DNA of 64,000 bases, from positions 3,493,001 to 3,557,000 of the forward strand of contig NZ_LR824569.1 of NCBI RefSeq assembly GCF_903969135.1, in the 5' to 3' direction. Below the pieces are notes generated by a model. The model ran no database searches, had not been told where the DNA came from, and was given only the letters and a program-made list of their open reading frames with translations. How positions within the stretch are numbered: position 1 is the stretch's first letter; each line of letters starts with the position of its first letter. Origin of the DNA: Chryseobacterium sp. JV274 (GTDB taxonomy: Bacteria > Bacteroidota > Bacteroidia > Flavobacteriales > Weeksellaceae). Both the position numbers and the translations under genes were made by a program. Positions 25,433 through 34,786 of this stretch are shown here, one piece after another.

Positions 25433-28162
25433 TCATCGTTTCATAAAATAGCTGAAATAACTACAGCTTCCCATCAGGCTTTTAGCAGCTTCGGTCTCAG
25501 AATACTGAGTTTTTAACTGAGCAAAATAGGTTCTGTACTTCTGATTTTTAAGATTGTCCATTTCCTTTTGGCGGGCGTCTTCTTTTTCGGACCACTTCGG
25601 ATCAGAATAATCAAAATCTTTTGGAGCTTTTGCTTCGTACTGATAATATTTACCCTGTTCGGCACTTGCCATCTGGAATAAGATTCTTGCTTTTTCTTCT
25701 TTATTGTTGGAAAGCTTAAGTGCCTTTTGATAATAGTTGATCGACAGATCAAAATTATCAGGTTCAATATAAGAAGTGTCCAGGAAGTTCTTATAATAAT
25801 ACTTGTAAGGATTCTTTCTGTCTGTATTCCAGAAGTCATATTTGCCTCCGTTGCTGTTGTCAATATCCATTACAAACAACTCGCGGTAATATCCTAAAAT
25901 AGAGGTGTTGTACAATAGATTTCCGATAAGCTGGTTAGCTTTTGCGGCTTTTTCATCCGTTCCGTTTCCTATCTTTTTAAGCTGAATCAATACATCAGCT
26001 AATTCAAGTTTGTCCATGTTGGTTTTAATGAAAGGAAAATCAGTATAGCTCTCAGTTTTCATACTTTCTGCATCAGGACTTCCGAAACTTTCCCAAACAT
26101 TATGCCCGAATACAAGATTTGATATATTTTTAAATCCATCATACTCTGCAGAAGTATATTGTTTTGGAGTGATCGTTTGGCCATTCTTTTCTGTCCATTC
26201 GTAATTCTGTCTTGGAATACCGGCAAAGCTTTTTGCTTTTTCATAATAAGACTTCGCCTTTTCAAAATCGGCAAGTCTCATAGCTCTGTCCCCGTAAATG
26301 GTATTGAAGAAAGCATCAATATTACCTACGCTATCCATATTTTTAGCAATGATTTGCTGCTCAAACTGAGTTTTATTTGGCTTTCTGTAAAACTCTTCCA
26401 CACTCTTCACAAGACCAGAGTTAGGATTGTATTGAAGATCCGAAAGCTTATTGTTCATCAGGAATGATTTTCCGTCTTCTCCCTGAAGGAAATAACGGTT
26501 TGCCATAACATCCTTTAGGAAATCTGCAGTAGAAGGTACTTCACCATAATAATCGAAATTATCTGTAGTGGCTGTGTCTTTCTCTACCTTTTTCTCCACG
26601 AAATATTCAGCATAATCTTTCATCAGGTGATCCTCATAGGCGGCGTCAATCCTTGGCTGGGAAACAATGTCATTCAGAACTTTCATTCGTTTGATCTCTT
26701 CCAGATATTCAGGATTCGTTGTTTTAATATCTTCCAGGATTTCTGTACTTCCTTTGTAATCTTTTTTCAGGAATTTAAGATAAGCATCTGCGATCTGCCA
26801 ATATTCGTCCTTAGACTTCTCTTTCGTTTTGTCAGTGAATTTTTGAAGGTCGTCAAGATAGTCCTTCATCTTATCATCATATCCATAGCCGGAAGTGGTG
26901 TAGAATGGAATTCTGTTTGGATTGTCCAGCAATTCGTCATCGCTTTGATCCGTTTTCTTTCCATCAGCAGATTCTTTAGATTTTGAACCTCCGAACAGGT
27001 TTTTAAAAAACCTTACAATTTTTTGCCAGAAAGAAATCTTCTCCTCCTTTACTTCAGTTGTAGAAGTGGCTTTAGCATCTTTTGAAGAAGTATTGTTGTC
27101 AGCTTTTCCTCTTTGTATATACGGACTATTGGCAGCGTCTGAAGTGTAATAATAAGTAGGGAGATAACTTCTTTCCAGTTCATTGATGCTTCTTGCGGCC
27201 ATTACCTTCAGGATCTCAGAATCAGGATTGATCTCATACATCTTTTCCATGGTAGGAATCGGATTGTTGAAGTCTTCATACCCTAAAAGGAAATAAGCCA
27301 TATTCTTTTCTTCATTAGTATTGGCTCTTTTCATAATATTGCTGAAAGATGCCGTATCAGAAAGTTTCATAGAAACAAATGCAGATTCCTTGCGGTCTTT
27401 GCTGTTCATGAATACCTGAAAGAAATTCCAGTTGGCATCGCTGTTCATTTCCAATCCTCTCTGTGCTCCTGCCAATTGGTCCAGAGACATGAAGTAAACC
27501 GTTCCTTTCAGTTTGATTGGAGCAACGTAGGTTTTGAAAGCCTGCATTGCGGAATCATAGTTTCTGGTATAATGATTCAGACGCACCAGCTGGTATCCGT
27601 AGCGTTGTTTGATCTCAGGGTTTCTTGCCGCATTGTACAAAGACGTTAACGCAGCAATGGTTTTATTATAATCAAGAGCTGTGGCATTTTTCCTGTTGGC
27701 ATCTCTGTCATAATAAAATGAATTATCACTTTCAACATAATTGATGCTCATATAAGGTTCCAGATACTTGGCTTCAATCAAATAATCAAGACCTTCCTTA
27801 TATTTTTGGTAGAATCCTGTTCCTAGCTTTTGTAGAAGTGGATTTGCTGGGCTTCCATTCTTTAAGGCATTCAGGTCGTTCATACTCATCTTATATACCA
27901 GATTCTGAGTTTCGGTATAGCTAAGCTGATTGTTAAAGAACTTTTTCCATGTTTCAATATTATCATCAGGAATCAATGATGGATTGTATCCTCCGTAGAA
28001 CCTGCTCGAATAGTTGTGCAGAAAAGGAAGGTATGCTTTATCCTTAATAATGCTTTGCGTAAAAAGGTTGAAGTAATCATAATCAGGATCTGACCACGCA
28101 CAGGCGTCAGATTTTGTATAGAAAAGTGATACAACCGCAAGTGAAAGAATATACTTTTTCAT
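25433..28162 (-). CDS. Large exported TPR-like protein of unknown function
   Basis: 909 residues. A signal peptide (MKKYILSLAVVSLFYTKSDA) precedes a mature start rich in aromatic and acidic residues (SDPDYDYFNLFTQSII). The body is helical, with TPR-like pairs such as ALDYNKTIAALTSLYNAA, FEKAKSYYEKAKSFAG and FDLSINYYQKALKLSNNKEE. A low-complexity Lys/Ser/Asp-rich insert (about 350-405) is in the middle. I recognise the protein only as a conserved Bacteroidota type with no named function. The preceding minus-strand lipoprotein gene ends 80 bp upstream, so the two may form one transcript. A scaffolding role in the periplasm would fit TPRs but is speculation. Confidence 0.7.
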   Translation of the reverse strand: MKKYILSLAVVSLFYTKSDACAWSDPDYDYFNLFTQSIIKDKAYLPFLHNYSSRFYGGYNPSLIPDDNIETWKKFFNNQLSYTETQNLVYKMSMNDLNALKNGSPANPLLQKLGTGFYQKYKEGLDYLIEAKYLEPYMSINYVESDNSFYYDRDANRKNATALDYNKTIAALTSLYNAARNPEIKQRYGYQLVRLNHYTRNYDSAMQAFKTYVAPIKLKGTVYFMSLDQLAGAQRGLEMNSDANWNFFQVFMNSKDRKESAFVSMKLSDTASFSNIMKRANTNEEKNMAYFLLGYEDFNNPIPTMEKMYEINPDSEILKVMAARSINELERSYLPTYYYTSDAANSPYIQRGKADNNTSSKDAKATSTTEVKEEKISFWQKIVRFFKNLFGGSKSKESADGKKTDQSDDELLDNPNRIPFYTTSGYGYDDKMKDYLDDLQKFTDKTKEKSKDEYWQIADAYLKFLKKDYKGSTEILEDIKTTNPEYLEEIKRMKVLNDIVSQPRIDAAYEDHLMKDYAEYFVEKKVEKDTATTDNFDYYGEVPSTADFLKDVMANRYFLQGEDGKSFLMNNKLSDLQYNPNSGLVKSVEEFYRKPNKTQFEQQIIAKNMDSVGNIDAFFNTIYGDRAMRLADFEKAKSYYEKAKSFAGIPRQNYEWTEKNGQTITPKQYTSAEYDGFKNISNLVFGHNVWESFGSPDAESMKTESYTDFPFIKTNMDKLELADVLIQLKKIGNGTDEKAAKANQLIGNLLYNTSILGYYRELFVMDIDNSNGGKYDFWNTDRKNPYKYYYKNFLDTSYIEPDNFDLSINYYQKALKLSNNKEEKARILFQMASAEQGKYYQYEAKAPKDFDYSDPKWSEKEDARQKEMDNLKNQKYRTYFAQLKTQYSETEAAKSLMGSCSYFSYFMKR

Positions 28163-28242
28163 AGGGTTTGTGGTGTTTTTTTAATTTTGTGTAATAGTTT
28201 ATGGTTTGGTCTTGACAGATGTGTGCCTCTATCTCTGAGAGA

Positions 28243-29220
28243 TTAAAATTTCCGATCTGACACAAATTTACTATCTAATTGATAATAAATAATATTAAAA
28301 TGCGGGATTTTTTTCTGTAAAAAAGAGATAACCTCTTCAAGCTGTTCTTCAGAGATTTCTTCTGCTTTTATTTTGAAGCCTTTGTTTAAATAACTTCCAA
28401 AATAGAATCCGTCCTTCAAAACCTGAATTTCATGATCGGATATCTTTTTGAAATTTGAATTTTCAAGATCTCTTTTGGATAAAGCATTGATCAGTTTATG
28501 TTTACCTAAATGATTGGTGACAATTCCCCAGGAATAGATAGGAAGGGCTACTTCAATTTTTTTGATAGGGTAGTCTTCCATTTTTGAAAGATAGCTTTTT
28601 AGGATGTTGATGTCCAGAATCGAGTTCTTGTCAGAATTTTCCAGTGGTGATGAAGTGGAGTAGCACATCAGATATACTTTTTCTACAGGAGGAATTCCGG
28701 TCTGCTTTTTATCTTTTACCTGGTGAAGACGAAGCGTGCAGGTAATTTCCTTTCCGGAGATCTTTTTGAGTTCTTTCAGAAATTTAAAATAATCATTTCG
28801 TGTTCCGGCTGTCCAGTCACAGTCGATCTGAATTTCATTATTGGTTCTCAGATGATACTCTTCCGTTTTCTTTAGAATCAAAAGATGAATACTTTCCGCT
28901 AGAAACCTTACCTCTTCTGTGGAAATACCCAATAAAGTCTGATTGGTAATGAAAACGGTGGGAACAATCTGTTTATCCGTCTGAAAACTCTTGTCTTTTG
29001 TAATAACAGCTACCGGTTGGAATTTTCCGTTCACTTTATCTACATCAAAAAATCTGGTGTACAAGTAAGGAACGGTTGCCTGATCTAATGTTTTCTTTTC
29101 TTCGTGATCCAGTTTCAGATGGGTTTTCCAGTAATAGAATGTGTAAGGATAATTTTCTCTCTTATTGCATGATACTACAAGAAAGAGAAGAAATACGAAT
29201 AGAATTTTAAAATGTCTCAT
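28243..29220 (-). CDS. Lipoprotein, possible TIM-barrel (DUF3142-like)
   Basis: 325 residues with lipobox VVSC (Cys18). The sequence alternates beta and alpha elements: IQIDCDWTAGTRNDYFKFLKE, then LRLHQVKD, VYLMCYSTS and IEVALPIYSWGIV. Strand-ending Asp (IDCDW), a VYLMCYS strand and a VALPIYSWG strand are reminiscent of glycosidase-like TIM barrels and in particular of DUF3142. I am not certain of that. It is transcribed from a promoter-like intergenic repeat (29270-29334) and followed 80 bp later by the large TPR-like gene; a joint envelope function is possible. Confidence 0.6.
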   Translation of the reverse strand: MRHFKILFVFLLFLVVSCNKRENYPYTFYYWKTHLKLDHEEKKTLDQATVPYLYTRFFDVDKVNGKFQPVAVITKDKSFQTDKQIVPTVFITNQTLLGISTEEVRFLAESIHLLILKKTEEYHLRTNNEIQIDCDWTAGTRNDYFKFLKELKKISGKEITCTLRLHQVKDKKQTGIPPVEKVYLMCYSTSSPLENSDKNSILDINILKSYLSKMEDYPIKKIEVALPIYSWGIVTNHLGKHKLINALSKRDLENSNFKKISDHEIQVLKDGFYFGSYLNKGFKIKAEEISEEQLEEVISFLQKKIPHFNIIYYQLDSKFVSDRKF

Positions 29221-29269
29221 TGATACAAATCACTCTTGAAGCCACAATTCATTGTAGCTATATGTTTCT

Positions 29270-29334
29270 TCAAAAATAAAGATATTTAAACAAAGTATAA
29301 ACCGTAAAATCCCGGTGATTAATCTGATGGGATT
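29270..29334 (-). repeat. Promoter-bearing intergenic repeat, copy A
   Basis: On the minus strand this copy holds AATCCCATC, then CCGGGATTTTACGG, a TTTAAATAT block and finally TATTTTTGA, whose TATTTTTG matches the -7 element TAnnTTTG. It aligns over its whole length with copy B at 29826-29885 (I estimate about three quarters identical, with small gaps). It lies about 50 bp ahead of the lipoprotein gene at 29220, so it probably contains its promoter. Confidence 0.55.
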
Positions 29335-29344
29335 GCTTTTCACA

Positions 29345-29373
29345 ACAAGAAAGCCGCCCCGGATGGAGCGACT
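29345..29373 (-). terminator. Terminator of the small secreted-protein gene
   Basis: On the minus strand AGTCGCTCC (29373-29365) pairs with GGGGCGGCT (29360-29352) through two G-T pairs, around a 4-nt loop, and TTTCTTG follows. It is 20 bp after the stop at 29393. Confidence 0.65.
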
Positions 29374-29392
29374 CTCTATATATACTATTTTA

Positions 29393-29815
29393 CTACTTGT
29401 AAAGTTCACTTTCACACTTACAGGTTTCTTTATCAATGCTCTCTCTGGAAGAACAGCATCCATCAAGATGTAGAATATTTCCCCTTTCATCGGTAAGATA
29501 AATCTTGTCTTTGTCGAATTTCATCAAAAATGTCTCGTCATATTCTTTGAAAACTACTTTCATGACTTTATTTGAAGCATATTTTCCGGCATTGATTTCC
29601 TCTGTTGTTTCTTTTCCGTCTGCCTGATTCACCTGAACATATCCAAAATGAACATCACCATTTGCTTTTATATCCAGATAATAGTGGGGAGTACCGGTAC
29701 CGCTGTATCCTTTCATGATATCAAAACTTCTGTGTCCGGTAAAAGGAAGCTTTACTTGCTGAGCCAATGTAAAAATACTGATACACAGAATGAGTAAACT
29801 GAAAATCTTTTTCAT
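29393..29815 (-). CDS. Small secreted protein of unknown function
   Basis: 140 residues from the ATG at 29815. A longer in-frame start at 29890 reads through the repeat element and is rejected. The signal peptide MKKIFSLLILCISIFTLAQ is clear. The mature domain is beta-rich (HYYLDIKANGDVHFGYVQVN, MKVVFKEYDETFLMKFDKDK, KIYLTDERGNILHLDGCC) and ends with four Cys (CCSSRESIDKETCKCESEL), which may form disulfides. No family is recognised. Its start lies only about 10 bp after the -7-like end of repeat copy B, so the leader would be very short. Confidence 0.7.
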   Translation of the reverse strand: MKKIFSLLILCISIFTLAQQVKLPFTGHRSFDIMKGYSGTGTPHYYLDIKANGDVHFGYVQVNQADGKETTEEINAGKYASNKVMKVVFKEYDETFLMKFDKDKIYLTDERGNILHLDGCCSSRESIDKETCKCESELYK

Positions 29816-29825
29816 TCTTTTTTTT

Positions 29826-29885
29826 TCAAAAGTAAATATATTTAAGTAAAATATTCTCCGTAAAAACCCGGTTATTGGTGGGATT
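29826..29885 (-). repeat. Promoter-bearing intergenic repeat, copy B
   Basis: The minus strand reads AATCCCACC, CCGGGTTTTTACGG, a TTTAAATAT-like block and then TACTTTTGA, where TACTTTTG again matches TAnnTTTG. It is colinear with copy A (29270-29334) and precedes the small secreted-protein gene. The conserved parts are AATCCCA, CCGGG-TTTTACGG and the -7 end, which suggests a shared promoter with an operator. Confidence 0.55.
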
Positions 29886-29940
29886 TTCACCCTATTTTAA
29901 ATTCTTTTAATCATTCTCTTTCTTAGGAAGAACGACGTCA

Positions 29941-29970
29941 CAAAAAACCACTTCAAAAGAAGTGGCTTTT
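29941..29970 (-). terminator. Terminator of the glpDKF operon
   Basis: Stem CCACTTC (29948-29954) with GAAGTGG (29959-29965), a 4-nt loop and, on the minus strand, a run of six or seven T. It lies 27 bp after the last gene of the glycerol operon. Confidence 0.85.
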
Positions 29971-29992
29971 CTGTAATTTAGTTAAATTCAGA

Positions 29993-30805
29993 TTAAAAAA
30001 CGGTTGCTGCAAGCTGAATCCTTGCATACTTGTTAGACGGATTCCACATCGCCATCATGGATACAGGAAGACTGTAGTGATCTGTGATCTTAACCACTTT
30101 CCCTGCTTTCACCCCTACATTTACAATATCAAAGCTGTTTTTGCCATTACCATACAAAAAGGTTTTGTCATTAAGGGCAAATCCGGCTCCTACAAAAGCA
30201 TCCAGGTTTACTTTCTGACCACTGATGACAGGATAACTTGCCTGAACATACGTAGAATATCTGTTTTTCTTATAACTTCCGTCAGCTTCCAAAATGACTT
30301 CTCCTGCATTGGCTCCTCCATACAGCATAATGTCAGCTTCAATATTGATTGGAAAAGAAGGCCCGAAAGTATAATTTGTTCTTAAATCAATAATATGGGC
30401 GGTTCTTCTCTGTGAATAGCTGAAGATATCATCGGCAGCCACTGCAGTGTTGATATTTCTGGAGTTATAAAGATCCCATAATCCAATATAAAAACGACCG
30501 TCAGAATACTGAACATAGTAGTTGATCTCTTTATAATGGGTATTGTCCTTATCGTCCGCTAATGCAGAAGCTCCCCAAATTCCCACTTTCCATTTCTTCT
30601 CCGCATCCAGAGCATAGGAAATATTTCCCATCACAACAGGCTTGTCTGTAATAATAAGCCCTCTCCATAAGTGATTGTTCTGAATGTTGGCCGTAAAATC
30701 AAGTCTCCCTTCTTTGGTTTCCTTGGTTTCACTATTTTCCTGTGAAAATAACCTTCCTGTGCCCATAGCAAGAAGAAAGATTCCCTTTAAGATTTTTTTC
30801 ATCAT
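29993..30805 (-). CDS. Outer-membrane beta-barrel protein of the glycerol operon
   Basis: 270 residues. A signal peptide (cleavage near LFSQ) is followed by RLDFTANIQNNHLWRGLIIT and alternating strands with aromatic girdles, ending in an aromatic residue (IQLAATVF), a hallmark of outer-membrane barrels. The opening (N-x-x-x-WRG) is like that of TorF/TIGR02001-type putative porins. The start is 4 bp after the glpF stop, so it belongs to the glpD-glpK-glpF transcript. An outer-membrane channel or receptor for glycerol or glycerophosphodiesters is a reasonable guess that the sequence does not prove. Confidence 0.72.
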   Translation of the reverse strand: MMKKILKGIFLLAMGTGRLFSQENSETKETKEGRLDFTANIQNNHLWRGLIITDKPVVMGNISYALDAEKKWKVGIWGASALADDKDNTHYKEINYYVQYSDGRFYIGLWDLYNSRNINTAVAADDIFSYSQRRTAHIIDLRTNYTFGPSFPINIEADIMLYGGANAGEVILEADGSYKKNRYSTYVQASYPVISGQKVNLDAFVGAGFALNDKTFLYGNGKNSFDIVNVGVKAGKVVKITDHYSLPVSMMAMWNPSNKYARIQLAATVF

Positions 30806-30809
30806 TTGT

Positions 30810-31541
30810 TTATTTTAAAAATCCATATATAACTGCTGCGATAACAGCCCCTGTAATTGGGCCTATAACAGGAATCCAGGCATATCCCCAATCACTGCTC
30901 CCTTTTACAGGTAAGATGGCATGCATGATTCTTGGGGCAAGGTCTCTTGCCGGGTTTATGGCATATCCTGTTGTTCCTCCTAGCGATAAACCAATTGCCC
31001 ACACCACAAATGTAACAGGAATGGCCCCAATAGAGCCTAGTCCAACTTTAGCGGTTGGATCTGCCTGTAAAGAAATGCTGGGGCCTGCAAAATAAAAAAC
31101 ACAGAATACCAGTACAAATGTTCCGATAATTTCACTAATCAGGTTAGAGGATGTTTTTCTGATAGCCGGACCAGTACTGAAGCAGGCTAGTTTAGCTCCT
31201 TCATCTTCCGTGATCGCAAAATGATCTTTGTGGAACAACCACACCAAAAATGCACCCAGCATTCCTCCAATCATTTGAGCTGCGATATAAGACGGAACGA
31301 GATCCCAGGAAAATTTTCCTGCAATGGCCAGTCCAATGGTTACAGCTGGATTCAGATGGGCACCACTTATTGGCCCTGCAACGGTTACTCCCACAAAAAC
31401 GGCCAATGCCCATGCGGTAGTAATAACGATCCACCCGGAATTATTTCCTTTCGTATCTTTTAAGACAACATTGGCTACAACGCCGTTGCCTAACAATATA
31501 AGAAGCATCGTCCCGATAACTTCTGCGATAAATGGGGTCAT
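30810..31541 (-). CDS. glpF: Glycerol uptake facilitator (aquaglyceroporin)
   Basis: 243 residues, six membrane helices and two half-helices with NPA boxes: SGAHLNPAVTIGLA (about 60-73) and GYAINPARDLAPR (about 193-205). The Asp after NPAR marks glycerol facilitators rather than water-only aquaporins. It lets glycerol diffuse across the inner membrane, where GlpK traps it as glycerol-3-phosphate. It lies 23 bp after glpK in the same operon. Confidence 0.94.
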   Translation of the reverse strand: MTPFIAEVIGTMLLILLGNGVVANVVLKDTKGNNSGWIVITTAWALAVFVGVTVAGPISGAHLNPAVTIGLAIAGKFSWDLVPSYIAAQMIGGMLGAFLVWLFHKDHFAITEDEGAKLACFSTGPAIRKTSSNLISEIIGTFVLVFCVFYFAGPSISLQADPTAKVGLGSIGAIPVTFVVWAIGLSLGGTTGYAINPARDLAPRIMHAILPVKGSSDWGYAWIPVIGPITGAVIAAVIYGFLK

Positions 31542-31564
31542 ATAAGTTTTTTTTTGTGAGTGAA

Positions 31565-33061
31565 TTAATCTTCTATCCAGCTTTGAGCACTTTTTACAGC
31601 TTTCTTCCAGAAGTGGGTCATTTTATCCACTTGTTCTCTGTCCAGTTGAGGGTAGAAGTCCTTGTCTACAATCCATTGTTCCTGGATTTCGTCTATACTT
31701 TTCCAGTATCCTACTGCAAGACCGGCAAGATAGGCTGCGCCTAGTGCTGTAGTTTCCAAGGTTTTTGGACGTGTTATTTTAACCGCAAATAAATCAGACT
31801 GTATCTGCATCAAAAGATCACTCGCTGATGCGCCTCCGTCTACTCTTAGCTCAAGACTCTCTCTTCCTGAATCAGCTTCCATAGCTTTTACAATTTCATA
31901 AACCTGAAATGCAATTCCTTCCAATGTAGCTCTTGCGATATGGGCATCGGTAGTACCACGGGTGATTCCTACAATCGTTCCACGGGCATATTGATCCCAA
32001 TAAGGAGCGCCAAGACCCGTTAATGCAGGAACGAAATATACACCGCCATTATCTTCTACCGAAGCAGCCAGTTCGTTCACCTGATCTGAAGAATGAATGA
32101 TTTTAAGACCGTCTCTTAACCATTGAATGGCTGCACCTCCTACAAATACACTTCCTTCTAATGCATAGTTCACTTCTCCATTGATTTTCCAGGCTACTGT
32201 TGTAAGAAGATTGTTTTTAGAAGAAACCGCTTCAGCTCCTGTATTCATCAATAAGAAACAGCCTGTTCCGTACGTGTTTTTTACCATTCCCGGAGTGGTA
32301 CACATCTGCCCGAATAAAGCAGCCTGCTGATCACCCGCAATTCCGGCAATCGGGATTTTAGTAGAGAACAGAGTAGTGGCCGTTTCACCATATACTTCAC
32401 TGCTTTGTTTTACTTCAGGAAGAATAGCTTTCGGAATGTTGAATAATTCTAATAAATCATTATCCCATTCTAGAGTATGAATATTCAGAAGCATTGTTCT
32501 GCTGGCATTGGAAACGTCCGTGATAAACATTTTTCCGCGGGTAAGTTTCCAGACAAGCCAGGTGTCAACGGTTCCGAAACATAATTTTCCTTCTTCAGCC
32601 TTTTGTCTTGCTCCTTCTGTATTATCGAGAATCCATTTTAGTTTAGTCGCTGAAAAGTAAGCATCCAGAACAAGTCCTGTTTTTTCTTTGACCATTTCCG
32701 CATGACCTTGTTCTTTCAGTTCATCACAGTATTTTGAGGTTCTGCGGTCCTGCCATACAATAGCATTGTAGATGGGGTCACCGGTTTCTTTATCCCATAC
32801 TATGGTTGTTTCACGTTGATTTGTAATACCGATAGCGGCAACTTCCAGACCGGAGATTCCGGCTTTTGCTATAACTTCTGCTGCTACGGAGATCTGTGAA
32901 GACCATATTTCATTCGGATCGTGCTCTACCCAGCCCGGGGTAGGAAATATCTGTTCGAAATCTTTTTGCGATACATATTTGATTTCTCCACTGTGGTTGA
33001 AGAGAATCGCTCTGGAGGACGTTGTCCCCTGGTCTAGAGCGAGAATTAGTTTTTCATTCAT
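31565..33061 (-). CDS. glpK: Glycerol kinase
   Basis: 498 residues, full length. The phosphate-binding start [39 protein letters not shown], and the FGGY signature [17 protein letters not shown] with [16 protein letters not shown] are all intact. It phosphorylates glycerol with ATP in the cytosol. A gap of 10 bp separates it from glpD. Allosteric residues for fructose-1,6-bisphosphate or IIA-Glc control cannot be judged with confidence here. Confidence 0.97.
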   Translation of the reverse strand: MNEKLILALDQGTTSSRAILFNHSGEIKYVSQKDFEQIFPTPGWVEHDPNEIWSSQISVAAEVIAKAGISGLEVAAIGITNQRETTIVWDKETGDPIYNAIVWQDRRTSKYCDELKEQGHAEMVKEKTGLVLDAYFSATKLKWILDNTEGARQKAEEGKLCFGTVDTWLVWKLTRGKMFITDVSNASRTMLLNIHTLEWDNDLLELFNIPKAILPEVKQSSEVYGETATTLFSTKIPIAGIAGDQQAALFGQMCTTPGMVKNTYGTGCFLLMNTGAEAVSSKNNLLTTVAWKINGEVNYALEGSVFVGGAAIQWLRDGLKIIHSSDQVNELAASVEDNGGVYFVPALTGLGAPYWDQYARGTIVGITRGTTDAHIARATLEGIAFQVYEIVKAMEADSGRESLELRVDGGASASDLLMQIQSDLFAVKITRPKTLETTALGAAYLAGLAVGYWKSIDEIQEQWIVDKDFYPQLDREQVDKMTHFWKKAVKSAQSWIED

Positions 33062-33071
33062 GTATATAATG

Positions 33072-34670
33072 CTAATTTAGGTTGATAACTTTAGGTGAAT
33101 AAGGTGTTAATAAATACCCTCTTGCTAATTCAATAAATTCATTTTCCTGCTGCTGGGCCCATTCTTCAGAATATCCTTTTTCCTCAGCAATAATTCTTGC
33201 TATGTTATGAGCACTGTCTATAGCGGCTCTTGCGTCAAGGAACAGTAAACGAACTCTTCTTGCCAGGATGTCCTCAATAGTTTCTGCCATCTCCGTTCTT
33301 ACAGCCCATACGATTTCTGCGACAGTAAAAGGATGATCTGGGTGAATCTTTTGAGCATATCGGGGATTGCTTTCCTGCAGTGCTTTTATAGAAGGAATAT
33401 CAGATCCGTAAACGTACAGGTGATTCGTTCTGTCTACCTGTTCTGGTTTCACATTTCCATGGATGGAAAGATGTTCGGTTTTAGATGGGCTATTTCCCAA
33501 CTTGTGAACTTTCATTGCTTCATCTACGGTATCTTCTGCCATTTTACGGTAGGTAGTCCATTTTCCTCCGATGATAGAAACCAATCCTGTTTCTGAAGTA
33601 ATAACTTTATGGCTTCGGGAAACTTCTTTTGTGCTTTTGCTTCCGTCTTTAGGAGCGGCAAGAGGACGAAGTCCGGCGAAAACTGATTTTACGTCTTCAC
33701 GAGTCGGTTTTTTAGCTAAATATTGTCTGGCAGTATTTAAAACAAAGCTAATTTCTTCTTCCAGTGCGCGGGGTTCAAAGCTTTCATCTTTTAAAAGAGT
33801 GTCTGTAGTTCCTACTAAGGCTCTGTCATGCCATGGAACAACAAATAAAACCCTGCCGTCTGAAGTTTTAGGAATCATGATCGCATCATCACTTTTCAGG
33901 AAGGACTTATCTAATACAAGGTGAATTCCCTGGCTTGGTACTACAAGTTTACCATGCTTAGGATTGTTCATATTAAGGATGTCATTCGTAAAGACACCAG
34001 TTGCGTTGATGACCCCCTTACCATGAATCTGATATTGCTGCTTAGAAAACTGGTCTTCTGCAACGACACCAATTACTTTATCGGAAGCATCTTTTAGAAG
34101 ATTAATAACTTTTACATAATTGACTGCACTTCCGCCTTTTTCAATGATGGTTTGGGTAAGGTTAATCGCAAGTCTGGCATCGTCAAATTGTCCGTCCTGG
34201 TAAACAACCCCACTCATCAAGTGCTTTTGTTCAATAGTTGGAAGCTTTTCAACAGTTTTTGATTTGCTGATGTATTTCGTTTTACCCAGACTCAGTTTTC
34301 CGGCAAGGAAATCATAAATGGACAGTCCTATTTTATAGTATATTCCTCCCCACCATGTGTAATTTGGAATAATGAAAGACTGATTTTTTACGATATGTGC
34401 TGCATTTTTTGCTAAAAGTCCTCTTTCCTTTAATGCTTCTTTTACCAATCCGACATCTCCCTGGGCAAGATATCTTACTCCGCCGTGTACCAATTTGGTA
34501 CTTCTGCTGGATGTTGCTTTTGCAAAATCATGAGATTCAATCAATAAAGTTTTGAATCCCCTGCTTACTGCGTCTAATGCTGAACCTAAACCACTGGCTC
34601 CTCCTCCTATGACAATAAAGTCCCATTCTTTTACATTGGTTAACTTACTTAGTTCTTCGTTTCGTTTCAT
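33072..34670 (-). CDS. glpD: Glycerol-3-phosphate dehydrogenase, FAD-dependent
   Basis: 532 residues. The FAD-binding start [20 protein letters not shown] and the second FAD block [20 protein letters not shown] are standard for GlpD/GlpO. The C-terminal cap domain contains [23 protein letters not shown], a family signature. It oxidises glycerol-3-phosphate to dihydroxyacetone phosphate and feeds electrons to the quinone pool (GlpD) or to oxygen (GlpO); in this lineage GlpD is likelier. First gene of the operon, with repeated TTTCG motifs at its start and upstream, facing the repressor gene. Confidence 0.95.
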   Translation of the reverse strand: MKRNEELSKLTNVKEWDFIVIGGGASGLGSALDAVSRGFKTLLIESHDFAKATSSRSTKLVHGGVRYLAQGDVGLVKEALKERGLLAKNAAHIVKNQSFIIPNYTWWGGIYYKIGLSIYDFLAGKLSLGKTKYISKSKTVEKLPTIEQKHLMSGVVYQDGQFDDARLAINLTQTIIEKGGSAVNYVKVINLLKDASDKVIGVVAEDQFSKQQYQIHGKGVINATGVFTNDILNMNNPKHGKLVVPSQGIHLVLDKSFLKSDDAIMIPKTSDGRVLFVVPWHDRALVGTTDTLLKDESFEPRALEEEISFVLNTARQYLAKKPTREDVKSVFAGLRPLAAPKDGSKSTKEVSRSHKVITSETGLVSIIGGKWTTYRKMAEDTVDEAMKVHKLGNSPSKTEHLSIHGNVKPEQVDRTNHLYVYGSDIPSIKALQESNPRYAQKIHPDHPFTVAEIVWAVRTEMAETIEDILARRVRLLFLDARAAIDSAHNIARIIAEEKGYSEEWAQQQENEFIELARGYLLTPYSPKVINLN

Positions 34671-34672
34671 AA

Positions 34673-34703
34673 ATGTTTCGTTTATGTTTCGTTTTCAAAT
34701 ATA
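34673..34703 (-). promoter_or_regulatory. glpD promoter with tandem GlpR-type operator
   Basis: The minus strand -7 is TATATTTG (34696-34703). Downstream of it, ATGTTTCGTTT occurs twice in exact tandem (plus strand 34673-34683 and 34684-34694), covering the likely transcription start. E. coli GlpR binds half-sites containing ATGTTCG, so these look like operator half-sites for the adjacent DeoR-family protein. Confidence 0.6.
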
Positions 34704-34732
34704 TAAATTAAAAATGAAAGCAAAAAGAAAAT

Positions 34733-34786
34733 AAACGAAATTTTAAAAAGTGAAAAAAAAACGGTATTTTTGATGAAACGAATAAA
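34733..34786 (+). promoter_or_regulatory. glpR promoter with AAACGAA motifs
   Basis: TATTTTTG (34765-34772) is a TAnnTTTG element 14 bp before the glpR ATG. AAACGAA, the reverse of the TTTCGTTT core in the glpD operator, lies at 34733-34739 and 34776-34782, so autoregulation is likely. Confidence 0.5.

Noticed and set aside
29230..29490. 86-codon minus-strand frame overlapping the end of the small secreted-protein gene
   Set aside because: It spans a terminator and repeat copy A. Its similarity to the extended start of the neighbouring frame is due to the intergenic repeat, not to a protein family.
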